Assembly: GCA_963837735.1 (NCBI GenBank)
Contig: CAWIOM010000010.1
Location: 248,001-312,000 of the forward strand
Reading direction: 5' to 3'
Source of the DNA: VRUE01 sp963837735
GTDB lineage: Bacteria > Actinomycetota > Thermoleophilia > Solirubrobacterales > 70-9
Length of the DNA: 64,000 bases
The number at the start of each line of letters is the position of its first letter. Position 1 is the stretch's first letter. Positions 1-11,713 of this stretch are shown here, one piece after another. The notes beneath the pieces are model-generated. The model ran no database searches, was not told the DNA's origin, and saw only the letters and a program-made list of their open reading frames with translations. A program made the position numbers and the translations under genes.

Positions 1-2813
1 TGCGGCCAACACCGAAGACATCATCGCTCCCTCGAGCCCTCCCTACACCCCCTCGAGCGGCTGGCAGGCGGGGACCTGCACGGCCGACGCGCCGGTCTGC
101 TCCGTCGCGACCCCGGGCCAGTTCTTCGAAAACGCCGCCGGCCACCCGCAGGTCGGCTTCACCCAGTTCATCGTCCGCAATCATCCAGGCTCGCTCGGGC
201 CGATCCTCTCGCCCGAAGAACCGATCGGCGAACTGAAGACCGTCCACGTCGACCTCCCGGTGGGCCTCAGCGTCAACCCGCAGGCGACCCCCCAGTGCCC
301 GACCGCAACCGGCGAATCGAACCCCGGATCCTGCCCGGCGAACACCAAAGTCGGCCAGAGTCAGATCACGGGCTCCGTACTCGGGGTGGTCTCGCCGACG
401 ACGATCGACGCCGACGTCTACAACATCGAACCGCCGGCGGGCGAGCCGGCGCTGTTCGGCTTCAGCATCGCGGGAGCGGCCAACGTCTTCCTGCGCGCCG
501 AGGTTTCCTGGGACGGCGACTATCACGAGGGGTTCACGATCGCCGTGCCGCCGCTGCCGATATCGGGGATCCTCCCCGGCGGCCTGATCCTCAAGAACCG
601 CCTCGTCTTCGACGGCCGCTCCGGCGACGGCACCTTCATCACCACGCCCTCGACCTGCTTCGACCCGGAAACCGACGCGGGCAAGGAACAGGTCTACTCG
701 ACATGGCTCCAGGCCTCCTCGATCGAAGAAGAGGAAGACCCCGGATACCAGTTCCCGGCCAGTGCCGAACCGCGGCTCGAGTCGCCTCTGCCGCCGGGCA
801 AAAAGCCGATCGACTGCGCCAACATCCCCTACGAGCCCTCGGCGGACGTCGACCCCGGCAACTCACGGCAACCGACTCGCCTTCGGGGGCCACCACCGAA
901 GTCGAGGTGCCCCACATCCTCGGCGGCGGCGAAAGCGAGAGCTCGAACACCCGAGAGGCGCGGGTCGCCCTGCCGGCCGGGCTCGGTCTCAACCCCGCGG
1001 CGGGCGCCGGGCTCGTCGCCTGCACCGACTCGGAGTTCGGCAAGGGCACGAAGGCTCCGGTCGCCTGCCCGCCGGGCTCGAAGATCGGCACGGTCGAGAT
1101 CAAGACCCCGCCGCTGCGCGAATCCGACGGGACCCTCGAAGGAGACGTCTTCGTCGGCACCCAGCTCAGCCGCGACCCCGCCTCCGGGCGACGAGTACCG
1201 GATCTTCGTCGACGCCGAGTCGGCGCGCTACGGAATCTCCGTGCGGCTTCTCGGCCGGGTCAGCGCCGACCCGGTCAGCGGGCAGCTGACGACCCGCTTC
1301 GAAGGTCTGCCGCAGGTCCCCTTCAGCTCCTTCGTGCTGAAGCTGGACGGCGGCCCGCGGGCGACGCTGACCAGTCCCGCGACCTGCGGCCCGCACCGCA
1401 TGGTCGCGACAATGACCCCCTGGTCGGGAAACCCGGCCGCGACCCCGTCGAGCGAGTTCACCCTGACCTCGGCGCCCGGGGGAGGCGCATGTCCGCCGAC
1501 GCTCGGCGAGCGGCCCTTCGCACCGGGGTTCGAAGCGCGCGCGTCCGATACCCGGGCCGGCGGCTTCACCGACCTCGGCATAGACGTCGCCCGCAGCGAG
1601 GGCGACCAGGAGCTGAAGGGGGTCGAGGTCACGCTGCCGCCGGGGATGACCGCGAAGCTCGCCGGCCTGCGCTACTGCCCGGAGGAGGCGATCGCCGCCG
1701 CGGCCGCCAACGGCGGGCTCGCCGAGGCCGCGGCCCCAGCTGTCCCGGCGACAGCCTCGTCGGCAGCGCGGCGATCACAGCCGGAAGCGGCCCCGAGCCC
1801 CTTCACATCGACTCCGGCAAGGCCTTCCTCGCAGGCCCCTACCACGGGGCGCCGCTGTCCCTGGCGGTGATCACCCCCGCCACGGCCGGGCCGTTCGACC
1901 TCGGCACGGTCGTGGTGCGGGTGGCGCTGTTCGTGGACCCGGCGACAGCCCAGGTGAGGACGGTGACCGACCCGCTTCCCCACGTCTACGGCGGCGCTCC
2001 TTCTCGACGTGCGCACGGTCGCGGTTGAAGATCGACCGCCCCGGCTTCTCGCTGAACGGGACCAACTGCGACCCGTCGGCGTTCGCCGGCACCCTGCACG
2101 GCGGCGGCTCGAACCCCGACGACCCGGCGTCGTTCAGCTCCGTCACCGCCTCCTCGCCCTATCAGGCGTCGGGCTGTGACGCGCTTCCCTTCGGCCCGCG
2201 GCTGTACCTCAGGTTCTTCGGCGCGACGAAGCGGGCGAAGAACCCGAAACTGCGGGCGATCCTGCTCGCCAGGCCCGGCGACGCGAACATCTCGCGCGCC
2301 GCGGTGACTCTGCCGAAGTCGGTGATCCTCGATCAGGCGAGCATCGGCCGCGTCTGCACGCGGGTCCAGTTCGACGCCGGCGAGTGCCCGTCGAACTCGG
2401 TCTACGGCTTCGCCGAAGCCGACTCGCCACTGCTCGACGGGCCGCTCAAAGGGCCGGTCTACCTGCGCTCCTCGAACAACACCCTGCCGGACCTCGTCGC
2501 CGCCCTGCACGGCCAGGTCGACATCGAGCTGGCGGGCCGCACCGACACCGTCCGCGGCCGGATCCGCAACACCTTCGACACCGTGCCCGACGTCCCGGTC
2601 TCGCGCTTCGTGCTGACGATCAGGGGCGGCAAGAGGAGAGGCCTGCTCGTCAACACGCAGAACCTCTGCGCCCGCAGGCAGTTCGCGAGGCTCGACCTCA
2701 ACGCGCAGAACGGCAGGAGCCTGACCAAGAAGCGGTTGAAGATCCGCAAGCCCTGCCGGAGGAAGCGCCGCCACGGCCGCCGCACCCACCACAGCCGCCA
2801 CCGGGCCGGCTAG
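1..2813 (+). CDS. Large secreted protein of unknown function, 5' partial, frame broken
   Basis: No function recognised. The window opens inside the gene: the residues read from base 2 (AANTEDIIAP) match the mature N-terminus of the paralogue starting at 2823, so the start and signal peptide lie upstream. The protein can only be followed by changing frame near 860, 1188, 1740, 1998 and 2024 before the stop at 2811. At about 1188 it has GGG where the paralogue has GG, and near 1740 one C of a C run is missing, so these look like homopolymer indels, not decay. Blocks shared with the paralogue include SVNPQATPQC, GDYHEGFTIAVP, DEYRIFVDAESARYG and GPFDLGTVVVRVALFVDP. Cysteines recur at spaced positions and the C-terminal 50 residues are strongly basic. 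An envelope or surface role is inference only. Confidence 0.6.
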
Positions 2814-2822
2814 GCAGATTCG

Positions 2823-5668
2823 ATGACAGGCAGGATGGGTAGACGCCCAGACATGGCGAGGAAGCTCCTATGTGCGGGGATCACCTGCCTCTGCTTCGCA
2901 GGGGTTGGGGGGCCGGCGTCCGCGGCGGCCGACACCGGCGACATCATCGCGCCGCAGAACGACCCCGCCGACTCGGCCGACGGCTGGCAGGCGGGGACCT
3001 GCAAATCCGAACCGTGCTCGCCCGAAACTCCGGAAGCGTTCTTCACCCAGGCTGCCGGGCACCCGCCGATCGGCTTCACCCAGTTCATCACCAAGGACGG
3101 CGCCGGCATCGGCATCGACCCGGTCGGCGTCCTCAAGGACATCAGGGTCGATCTCCCCACCGGCCTCAGCGTCAACCCGCAGGCCACGCCGCAGTGCGAC
3201 CTCGGCACCTTCCAGGAAGGGGCCGCGGGCTGTCCCGGCCGGCTCTGTCGTCGGCCTCAGCCTGATCACGCTCGCCGTCGCCGGGCTGCCGGTCGGACCG
3301 GTCCCTGCCCAGGTCTACAACTTGGTCCCGAGCCAGGGGGAACCGGCCCTCTTCGGCTTCGAAGCGGCCGGCGCCGAGGTCTACCTGAAGGCCGACGTGG
3401 CGTGGAGCGGCGACTACCACGAGGGCTTCACGATCGCCGTGCCGGAACCGCCGGCCGGGCGGCTCTACGTCAACCGGCTGGTATTCACCGGGGTCGCCGG
3501 CAACGGAACCTTCCTGACCACTCCCAGCACCTGCCGCAACCCCGCCGAGGCGGAGTTCGCCCACACATACTCGACCTTTCTCCGGGCCGACTCGGTCGAG
3601 GTCCCCGACTCGGGCTTCCCGAGCGGCTCGACCCCGTTCGAGGCGTTGCTGCCGCCGGGCGTCAAGCCGACCGGCTGCGACGCGGTGCCGTTCAAACCGA
3701 AGCTCACCGTCTCGCCCGGGACCGACCGCACCGACTCTCCGGCCGCCGCCGTCGTCGCGGTCGACGTCCCCTTCGAGCCGCCCGAACCGCTCGCCAACTC
3801 CAACGTGAGGACGGCGCGGACGGCCCTGCCGGCGGGGATGGGCCTCAATCCCTCGGCGGCCGAGGGCCTGGTTGCCTGCACCGACGCCCAGCTGGGCAAG
3901 GGGAAGACGGCTCCCGTCGCCTGCCCGGCGGCCTCGAAGATCGGCACGGCCTCAATCGAGACCCCGCCCCTTCCCTCCGGCTCGCTCAGCGGCGACGTCT
4001 ATCTCGGTCAGCAGCTCAGCCGCGACCCCGCCTCCGGCGACGAGTACCGGATCTTCGTCGACGCCGAGTCCGCTCGGTACGGGGTCTCCGTGCGGCAGAT
4101 CGGCCATGTCAGCGCCGATCCCGTCACCGGGCAGCTGACGGCGACCTTCGCCGAAGCGCCCCAGGTCCCGTTCAGCTCGTTCGTGCTGCGCTTCGACGGC
4201 GGTGACCGGGCGCCGCTGACGAGCCCGGGGCTCTGCGGGCCGAGCCGGTCGAACCTCGCCGCCGATCCCTATACCGAGACGGCGACCGCCGAATCCTTCA
4301 ACGACTTCACCCTGACCAGCGCCCCCGGCGGCGGCTCCTGCCCGGCCACGCTCGCCCAGCGGCCGTTCAACCCCGGGTTCACCGCCAAGGCGAAGAGCGC
4401 CAAGGCCGGCGCCTACAGCCCCTTCTCGGTGTACCTGCACCGCAGCGACGGCCAGCAGGAGTTGAAGGTGGTCGACGTGACGCTGCCCGCCGGCGTCAGC
4501 GGCAAGCTCAAGGGAGTTCCCTACTGCCCGGCCGGGAAGATCGCCGCCGCCGCCGACCGCGCCGGCGAAGCCGAGGCGAAGAACCCCAGTTGCCCCTCGA
4601 AGAGCCGTGTCGGAGCGGCGACGATCCGCGCCGGCAGTGGCGGCTCGCCGATCAAGATCACCGGCAAGGCGTACCTGTCGGGGCCCTACAAAGGCGCTCC
4701 TCTTTCCCTGGCGGTGATCACCCCGGCCGTCACCGGGCCGTTCGACCTTGGCACCGTCGTCGTCCGCGTCGCCCTCTTCGTCGACCCGGACACGGCGCGG
4801 ATCCGGCCGTACTCGGACGTCATCCCCGACGTCTACGGCGGCGCCAAGCTCGACATCCGCTCGATCTTCGTCAACGCCAACAAGGGGCGCTTCACGGTCA
4901 ACCCGACCAGCTGCGGGGCCCTGCGTAGCGAAGGGCGTGTCCTGGGAGGCGGCGGCGACCCGGCGAGGGAATCCCATTTCAGCTCCCATCCGGTCAGCGA
5001 CGGGTTCCAAACCTCGGACTGTCGCTCGCCCGGCTTCCGGCCGCGCCTCTTCACCCGCATCCTCGGCCGCCGCGGAGCCGCTCGCCGGACGAGGAACCCC
5101 AAGTTCCGGGCCGTGCTGCTCGGCCGCGACGGCGACGCCAACCTGCGCCGGGCGACCGTGGTCCTGCCGCGCGCGGTGATCCTCGACCAAAGCCACATCA
5201 AGACGATCTGCACCCGCCCCCAACAGGCAACCGGCAGCTGCCCGAAGGGCTCGATCTACGGTCATGCCGCCGCCTTCTCGCCACTGCTCGGCAAGCCCCT
5301 GCGAGGCCGCGTCTACCTCGTCCCGTCAACCCACACGCTGCCCGACCTGCTCGTCGACCTCGGTGGTCAGGTCCACGTCCGGCTGCACGCGTCGGTCGAC
5401 GCGGTCCGGGGCCGGATGCGGACGACCTTCTACGCGGTCCCCCGACGTCCCGGTGAGCAAGTTCGTGCTGACGATGAAGGGCGGCGGCCGGGGCCTGCTC
5501 ACCAACACCGCCGACCTCTGCGCGCGACGCCTGCGCTCGAAGGCGGTACTGCACGCGCAGAACGGGCGCCGCATCCAAAACAAGCACCTGAAGCTGCGGG
5601 TCCCCGCCTGCCGGCACAAGGCGCGGCAGAGCCACAGGGCGGCGCGAGGCGGTCGGGCCGGGGCCTAG
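2823..5668 (+). CDS. Large secreted protein of unknown function, tandem paralogue
   Basis: Second copy of the same family, about 950 residues. The N-terminus shows a signal peptide (basic MARKLL, hydrophobic run, cleavage near PASAAAD). ATG codons at 2823, 2835 and 2853 are all possible starts; 2853 gives the most compact signal peptide. The frame shifts once near 3235 (an extra C in CCC) and once near 5445 (five Cs where the first copy has a shorter run); restoring both gives one colinear protein. No catalytic motif is recognised. Regularly spaced cysteine-containing blocks suggest several beta-rich extracellular domains, and the C-terminus is rich in Arg and Lys. The stop at 5666-5668 overlaps the stop of the convergent SDR gene. 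Frame-restored similarity between the two copies shows a tandem duplication. Confidence 0.65.
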
Positions 5669-6378
5669 ATCGGCTGCTGCGTCGGCCGGATCAGGATCTC
5701 GTTGACGTCCACCCCCGGCGGCTGCTCGAGGGCGAACATCACCGCCCGGGCAATGTCGTCGTCGCGCAGCGCCCACTCGCCGGGCCGATTGTCGAAGAAC
5801 GGCGTGTCGGTCATCCCCGGCTCGATCAGCGTGACCTTGATCTCGTTGCTGTCGTGCATCTGGCGCAGCTCCGCGCGCAGCGCCTCGCCGATTGCCGTCG
5901 TTGCCCACTTGGTCGCCGAGTAGAGCGACCCCGGCAGCACCCGGCGGCCGGCGATCGAGCTGGTGACGATGAAATGGCCGTCGCCGCGCTCGAGCAGGTG
6001 GGGGAGGGTGGCGCGGATCGTCAGGGCGACGCCGTAGACGTTCGTCAGGACCATCGAGCGCCAGTGCTCGACCGACTCCTCGAGGAAGCCCCGGGTGGCG
6101 CCGAAGCCGGCATTGGCGAAGACGGCGTCGATGCGCCCGAAGCGCTCGATCCCGGTCGCCGCCATCGCCTCGACCTCGTCCCACTCGGTGACGTCGCAGC
6201 GGACGGCGATCGCCCGCTCCTCGCCGCCGAGCTCAGCGGCGAGCTGCTCGAGGGCGTCGAGGCTGCGCGCGGCCAGAACCAGCCGATAGCTCCCGGCAGC
6301 CGCGCGCGCAGTCGCGGCGCCGATGCCACTGCTCGCCCCGGTGATCAGCAGCACAGGACTGTTTGCGCTCGGGGTCAT
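5665..6378 (-). CDS. Short-chain dehydrogenase/reductase (SDR family)
   Basis: A 237-residue classical SDR, a cytosolic NAD(P)-dependent oxidoreductase of unknown substrate. The cofactor motif TGASSGIG sits at about residues 12-19, NAG at about 88-90, and the catalytic Ser and YSATK in the middle (ITSSIAG..., YSATKWA). EPGMTDTPF is the usual region after the active site. The ATG at 6376-6378 (MTPSANSPVLLITG) is chosen because the fold begins right after it; the open frame runs further upstream through a palindrome and is not coding there. It converges on the secreted paralogue, the two stops overlapping. A dehydrogenase of the YdfG/DltE kind is likely; the exact substrate cannot be told. Confidence 0.85.
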   Translation of the reverse strand: MTPSANSPVLLITGASSGIGAATARAAAGSYRLVLAARSLDALEQLAAELGGEERAIAVRCDVTEWDEVEAMAATGIERFGRIDAVFANAGFGATRGFLEESVEHWRSMVLTNVYGVALTIRATLPHLLERGDGHFIVTSSIAGRRVLPGSLYSATKWATTAIGEALRAELRQMHDSNEIKVTLIEPGMTDTPFFDNRPGEWALRDDDIARAVMFALEQPPGVDVNEILIRPTQQPI

Positions 6379-6406
6379 TCGTCGATTCTTCCAGCTGGAC
6401 CGAGTC

Positions 6407-6474
6407 GGGCGGTTGTTCGGGGGTCGCCGGACACTCAGCGCGAAGCGCGTCCGCCGACCCCCGAACAACCGCCC
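6407..6474. repeat. Long near-perfect palindrome between SDR and ccmE
   Basis: Two 25-base arms (6407-6431 and 6450-6474) pair with a single mismatch. The arm begins GGGCGGTTGTTCGGGGGTCG. The 18-base centre holds a smaller GCGC-gaa-GCGC-like hairpin. It lies between the divergent starts of the SDR gene (6378) and ccmE (6505). It could be a REP-like dispersed element or an mRNA leader structure for ccmE; no terminator-type T run follows it. Confidence 0.75.
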
Positions 6475-6504
6475 CTCACGCCCACCTTGCGATAATTGGC
6501 GACC

Positions 6505-6898
6505 GTGGACCCGCAGCGCAAACGCAAGATCCGACTGGTCGTCGCCCTCAGCGTCGCGGTGCTGCTCGCCGTGGCACTCGTATACACGTCGTTCAGCGCT
6601 TCGACCGAGGCGAAGGAGCCCTCGGAACTGGTCAATGCGACCCCCGGCACCAGCGCCGAGATGACCGGCAAGGTCGTCAAGGGGTCGGTCGAGCGCGAAG
6701 GCAGCGACCTCTCCTTCGAGGTCGCCGATCGCGACGGCCACGGCGAGAGCATCCCGGTCACATACAGCGGCATCGTCCCCGACCCCTTCCGCGGGGGTCG
6801 CGAGATCGTTCTCAGCGGCGAGGTCGAGCACGGAACCTTCGTCGGCGAGCGGGACACGCTCGTCACCAAGTGCCCGTCGAAGTTCACGACGACGACGA

Positions 6899-6909
<11 letters not shown>
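6505..6909 (+). CDS. ccmE: Cytochrome c maturation heme chaperone CcmE-like
   Basis: A 134-residue protein with one N-terminal membrane anchor (residues about 9-29: IRLVVALSVAVLLAVALVY) followed by an outward-facing OB-fold domain, as in CcmE, which carries heme to the CcmF complex. The usual heme-binding HxxxY is replaced by Cys: the C-terminal part reads LVTKCPSKF. A CxxxY variant of CcmE is known; here the Tyr position is Phe. Start GTG 6505 (VDPQRKRK) puts the basic residues just before the membrane helix; a TTG at 6496 is an alternative. It overlaps ccmF by 11 bases, so the two are translated together. The assignment rests on the anchor, length, C-terminal motif and the ccmF neighbour. 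Confidence 0.8.
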
Positions 6910-9255
<2,346 letters not shown>

Positions 9256-9259
<4 letters not shown>

Positions 9260-9474
9260 ATCTTCAGCAGGACCACGGTGTTGACGACGAAGAGGACCGC
9301 GAAGAAGACCGTCGCCCGGTCGAGGTTGCGCTCGACCATCGAGCCGCCGCCGACACCGCCGCCGCCGATCCCGAAGGCGCCGGAGAGGCCCGCGTCTTTC
9401 CCCGAGTGCAGGAGGATCAGAAAGATCAGGACGGCGGAGATGATCACCTGGATGACTGCCAAGAACGTGTACAT
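9256..9474 (-). CDS. secG: Preprotein translocase subunit SecG
   Basis: A 72-residue protein with two membrane helices (residues about 2-21 and 53-71) joined by a Gly-rich cytoplasmic loop (LSGAFGIGGGGVGGG). This is the SecG layout; SecG assists SecYE during protein export. Start ATG 9474 (MYTFLAVIQV) is chosen because the family begins just before the first helix; the open frame extends 19 codons further without family character. It shares the 9475-9603 region with divergent alkB and converges on ccmF. Confidence 0.9.
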
Positions 9475-9534
9475 CGACGGCGGAGTGTAGCGCGGCAAGC
9501 TCGGTTTACACGTCAGAATCTGGTGTTGCACAGA

Positions 9535-9588
9535 TTGACAAAGTGCGTTAGGTTGTCAATCGACAGGACGTCAACAGTCAATTTGACA
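9535..9588. promoter_or_regulatory. Operator-like repeats upstream of alkB
   Basis: TTGACA at 9535-9540 is mirrored by TGTCAA at 9554-9559, and TTGACA recurs at 9583-9588 just before the AAGGAGG ribosome site of alkB. GTCAATCGAC and GTCAACAGTCAA add further half-sites between them. This fits a binding region for the TetR regulator encoded at the end of the operon. The first TTGACA could also be a -35 box. Operator function is inference from symmetry and position. Confidence 0.5.
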
Positions 9589-9603
9589 AGGAGGAGCGCG
9601 CCC

Positions 9604-10827
9604 ATGGAGGCAGCTGCACACTCGCACCACGAGCACCACGAGCACCATCACCACGATCACGGGCCCGAGGTCGAGCTCAACCCGGCGACCTGGCGCGACG
9701 CCAAGCGCTACGCCTGGCTGATGGGCCTGATCATCCCCTTCGCTCCCTTCATCGCCTGGGGAACGGTCGAGCTGACGGGCTTCGAGGCCTTCTGGTTCTT
9801 CGGCCCGTTGCTCGTCTTCGGCTTCTTCCCGCTGCTCGACATCGCGATCGGCGTCGACCCGACCAACCCGCCCGACAGCGTCCTCAAATGGCTCGAGCAG
9901 GACCGCTACTACCGCTGGTGCACCTACCTCTTCATCCCGGTGCAGTACGCGGGCCTGGTCTTCGCCTGCTACCTGTGGTCGAGCGGCGACCTCAGCGTCC
10001 TCGAGAGCCTCGGGCTGGCGGTGACGATGGGCGTCGTCGGCGGGATCGCGATCAACACCGCCCATGAGCTCGGCCACAAGCGGGCCAGCTCCGAGCGCTG
10101 GCTGAGCCGCGTCGCCCTCGCCCAGACGGGCTACGGGCACTTCTTCATCGAGCACAACCGCGGCCACCACGTCCGCGTCGCGACCCCCGAGGACCCGGCC
10201 AGCGCGAGGTTCGGGGAGAGCTTCTGGGCCTTCCTGCCCCGCACCGTCTACGGCAGCCTCACCTCGGCCTGGGGGATCGAGTCCGCCCGCCTCGACCGGA
10301 TGGGCAAGTCGCACTGGACGCTGCGCAACGACATCCTCGGCGCCTGGGCGATGACCGTCGGGCTGTTCGCGGCCCTGGCGATCGCCTTCGGCCCCGTGGT
10401 CCTTCCCTACCTGGTCATCCAGGCGATCCTCGGCTTCGCGCTGCTCGAGGTCGTCAACTACCTCGAGCACTACGGCCTGCGTCGCCAGATGAAGGACGAC
10501 GGTCGCTACGAGCGCTGCCTGCCCGAGCACAGCTGGAACAGCAACAACGTCGCCTCCAACGTCCTCCTCTACCACCTCCAGCGCCACTCCGACCATCACG
10601 CCAACCCGACCCGCCGCTACCAGGCGCTGCGCCACGTCAAGGAGGCGCCGCAGCTGCCCACCGGCTATGCCGGGATGATCGTGCTCGCCTGGTTCCCGCC
10701 GATCTGGCGCCGGGTGATGGACCCACGCCTGGTCGAGCACTACGAGGGCGAGGTCGAGCTCGCCAACATCCAGCCGCGCAAGCGCGAGAAGCTCCTCGCC
10801 CGCTACGGCAGGGAGGCGTGCGCGTGA
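9604..10827 (+). CDS. alkB: Alkane 1-monooxygenase AlkB
   Basis: A 407-residue integral-membrane non-heme di-iron hydroxylase that oxidises terminal carbons of n-alkanes using rubredoxin as electron donor. All histidine boxes are present: HELGHK near residue 155, EHNRGHH near 183, the NYLEHYGL signature near 284 and LQRHSDHH near 324. Hydrophobic segments alternate as expected. The N-terminus is unusual: within the first 20 residues it has about ten histidines (HSHHEHHEHHHHDHG), a natural metal-binding-like tail. The ATG at 9604 follows a strong AAGGAGG. The rubredoxin and TetR genes follow directly, giving a compact alkane-use operon. Confidence 0.95.
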   Translation: MEAAAHSHHEHHEHHHHDHGPEVELNPATWRDAKRYAWLMGLIIPFAPFIAWGTVELTGFEAFWFFGPLLVFGFFPLLDIAIGVDPTNPPDSVLKWLEQDRYYRWCTYLFIPVQYAGLVFACYLWSSGDLSVLESLGLAVTMGVVGGIAINTAHELGHKRASSERWLSRVALAQTGYGHFFIEHNRGHHVRVATPEDPASARFGESFWAFLPRTVYGSLTSAWGIESARLDRMGKSHWTLRNDILGAWAMTVGLFAALAIAFGPVVLPYLVIQAILGFALLEVVNYLEHYGLRRQMKDDGRYERCLPEHSWNSNNVASNVLLYHLQRHSDHHANPTRRYQALRHVKEAPQLPTGYAGMIVLAWFPPIWRRVMDPRLVEHYEGEVELANIQPRKREKLLARYGREACA

Positions 10828-10858
10828 GCATGGGGAGCGCGAGCCGAAGGAGATCGTG

Positions 10859-11032
10859 ATGGCTGCCTATCGCTGCCCCAGCTGCGGCTACGTCTATGAC
10901 GAGGAGGCCGGCCACGCACGGGAGGGATTCCCTCCCGGGACGCCCTGGAGCGAGGTGCCCGACGACTGGGCCTGCCCCGACTGCGGCGTGCGCGACAAGG
11001 TCGACTTCGTGTCCGACGGCGGCGGCGAGTGA
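10859..11032 (+). CDS. rubA: Rubredoxin
   Basis: A 57-residue rubredoxin, the soluble one-iron electron carrier for AlkB. Two CxxCG knuckles are visible (CPSCGYVYDEEAG at residues 6-18 and CPDCGVRDKVDF at about 39-50), with the family's FPPGTPWSEVPDDWACP between them. An AAGGAG sequence sits just upstream of the ATG. Its TGA overlaps the GTG start of the TetR gene by four bases (GTGA), so the genes are translationally coupled. Position behind alkB makes AlkB the likely partner. Confidence 0.95.
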   Translation: MAAYRCPSCGYVYDEEAGHAREGFPPGTPWSEVPDDWACPDCGVRDKVDFVSDGGGE

Positions 11033-11679
11033 GCGGCCCGGCCGCCGCGCCCGAGGCCGGGAACGGCAACGGAAACGGCGCGACGACGCCTTACCCGGAG
11101 GCCGCCCGCAACCTGCTGCGCGAGACCTTCTTCGGCGCCGCCCGCGACGAGCTCGAACGGCGCACCTGGTCGGAGATCACGATGTCCGACATCGCCCGCA
11201 CAGCGGGCGTCAGCCGCCAGACCCTCTACAAGGAGTTCGGCAGCCGCGACGAGTTCGCCCAGGCCTTCGTCATCAACGTCGGCGAGCGCTTCCTCGACGA
11301 AGTCGACGCCGCCGTGCGCGAGCACCTCGACGACCCCCGCGCGGCGATCGGAGCAGCCCTCGAGACCTTCCTGCGCACAGCCGGCGAGGACCCGCTCGTC
11401 CGCATCCTGCTCAGCGACGACGGCACCGGCGGCATGCTGCCGTTCGTCACAACGCAGGGAATGCCGGTTGTCGTCTTCGCCACCGCGAGGCTCTTCGAGA
11501 CGATCCGTGCGGGCTGGCCCGAGGCGCCCCCGGACAAGGCGCAGCTGCTCGCCGAGTCGCTGGTGCGGCTGGCGATCAGCTACATCACCGCGCCCAGCGC
11601 CGAGCCCGACAGGACCGCGGCCCAGGCGGGGGAGCTGCTCGGCCCGTTCATCGACCGCGCGCTCGGCGTCGCCGGCTGA
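11029..11679 (+). CDS. TetR-family regulator, probable repressor of the alkB operon
   Basis: A 216-residue TetR protein. After a flexible Gly/Asn-rich leader, the helix-turn-helix is at about residues 45-75 (ITMSDIARTAGVSRQTLYKEFGSRDEF), followed by a helical ligand domain. Placement as third gene of an alkB-rubredoxin unit matches the AlkX-type autoregulators known in actinobacteria, and the repeat cluster before alkB is the obvious target. The ligand (alkane, alkanol or fatty acid) cannot be told from sequence. Start GTG 11029 overlaps the rubredoxin stop. Confidence 0.88.
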   Translation: MSGPAAAPEAGNGNGNGATTPYPEAARNLLRETFFGAARDELERRTWSEITMSDIARTAGVSRQTLYKEFGSRDEFAQAFVINVGERFLDEVDAAVREHLDDPRAAIGAALETFLRTAGEDPLVRILLSDDGTGGMLPFVTTQGMPVVVFATARLFETIRAGWPEAPPDKAQLLAESLVRLAISYITAPSAEPDRTAAQAGELLGPFIDRALGVAG

Positions 11680-11713
11680 CGGCGGGTCGCCGGGGCTGCG
11701 AAAGTCCTGCCCG

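Noticed and set aside
2872..6495. A single 1,207-codon open frame
   Set aside because: Only 3236-5445 is the real protein; the start is out of frame with the signal peptide, and the end runs antisense through the SDR gene after a frame shift near 5445.
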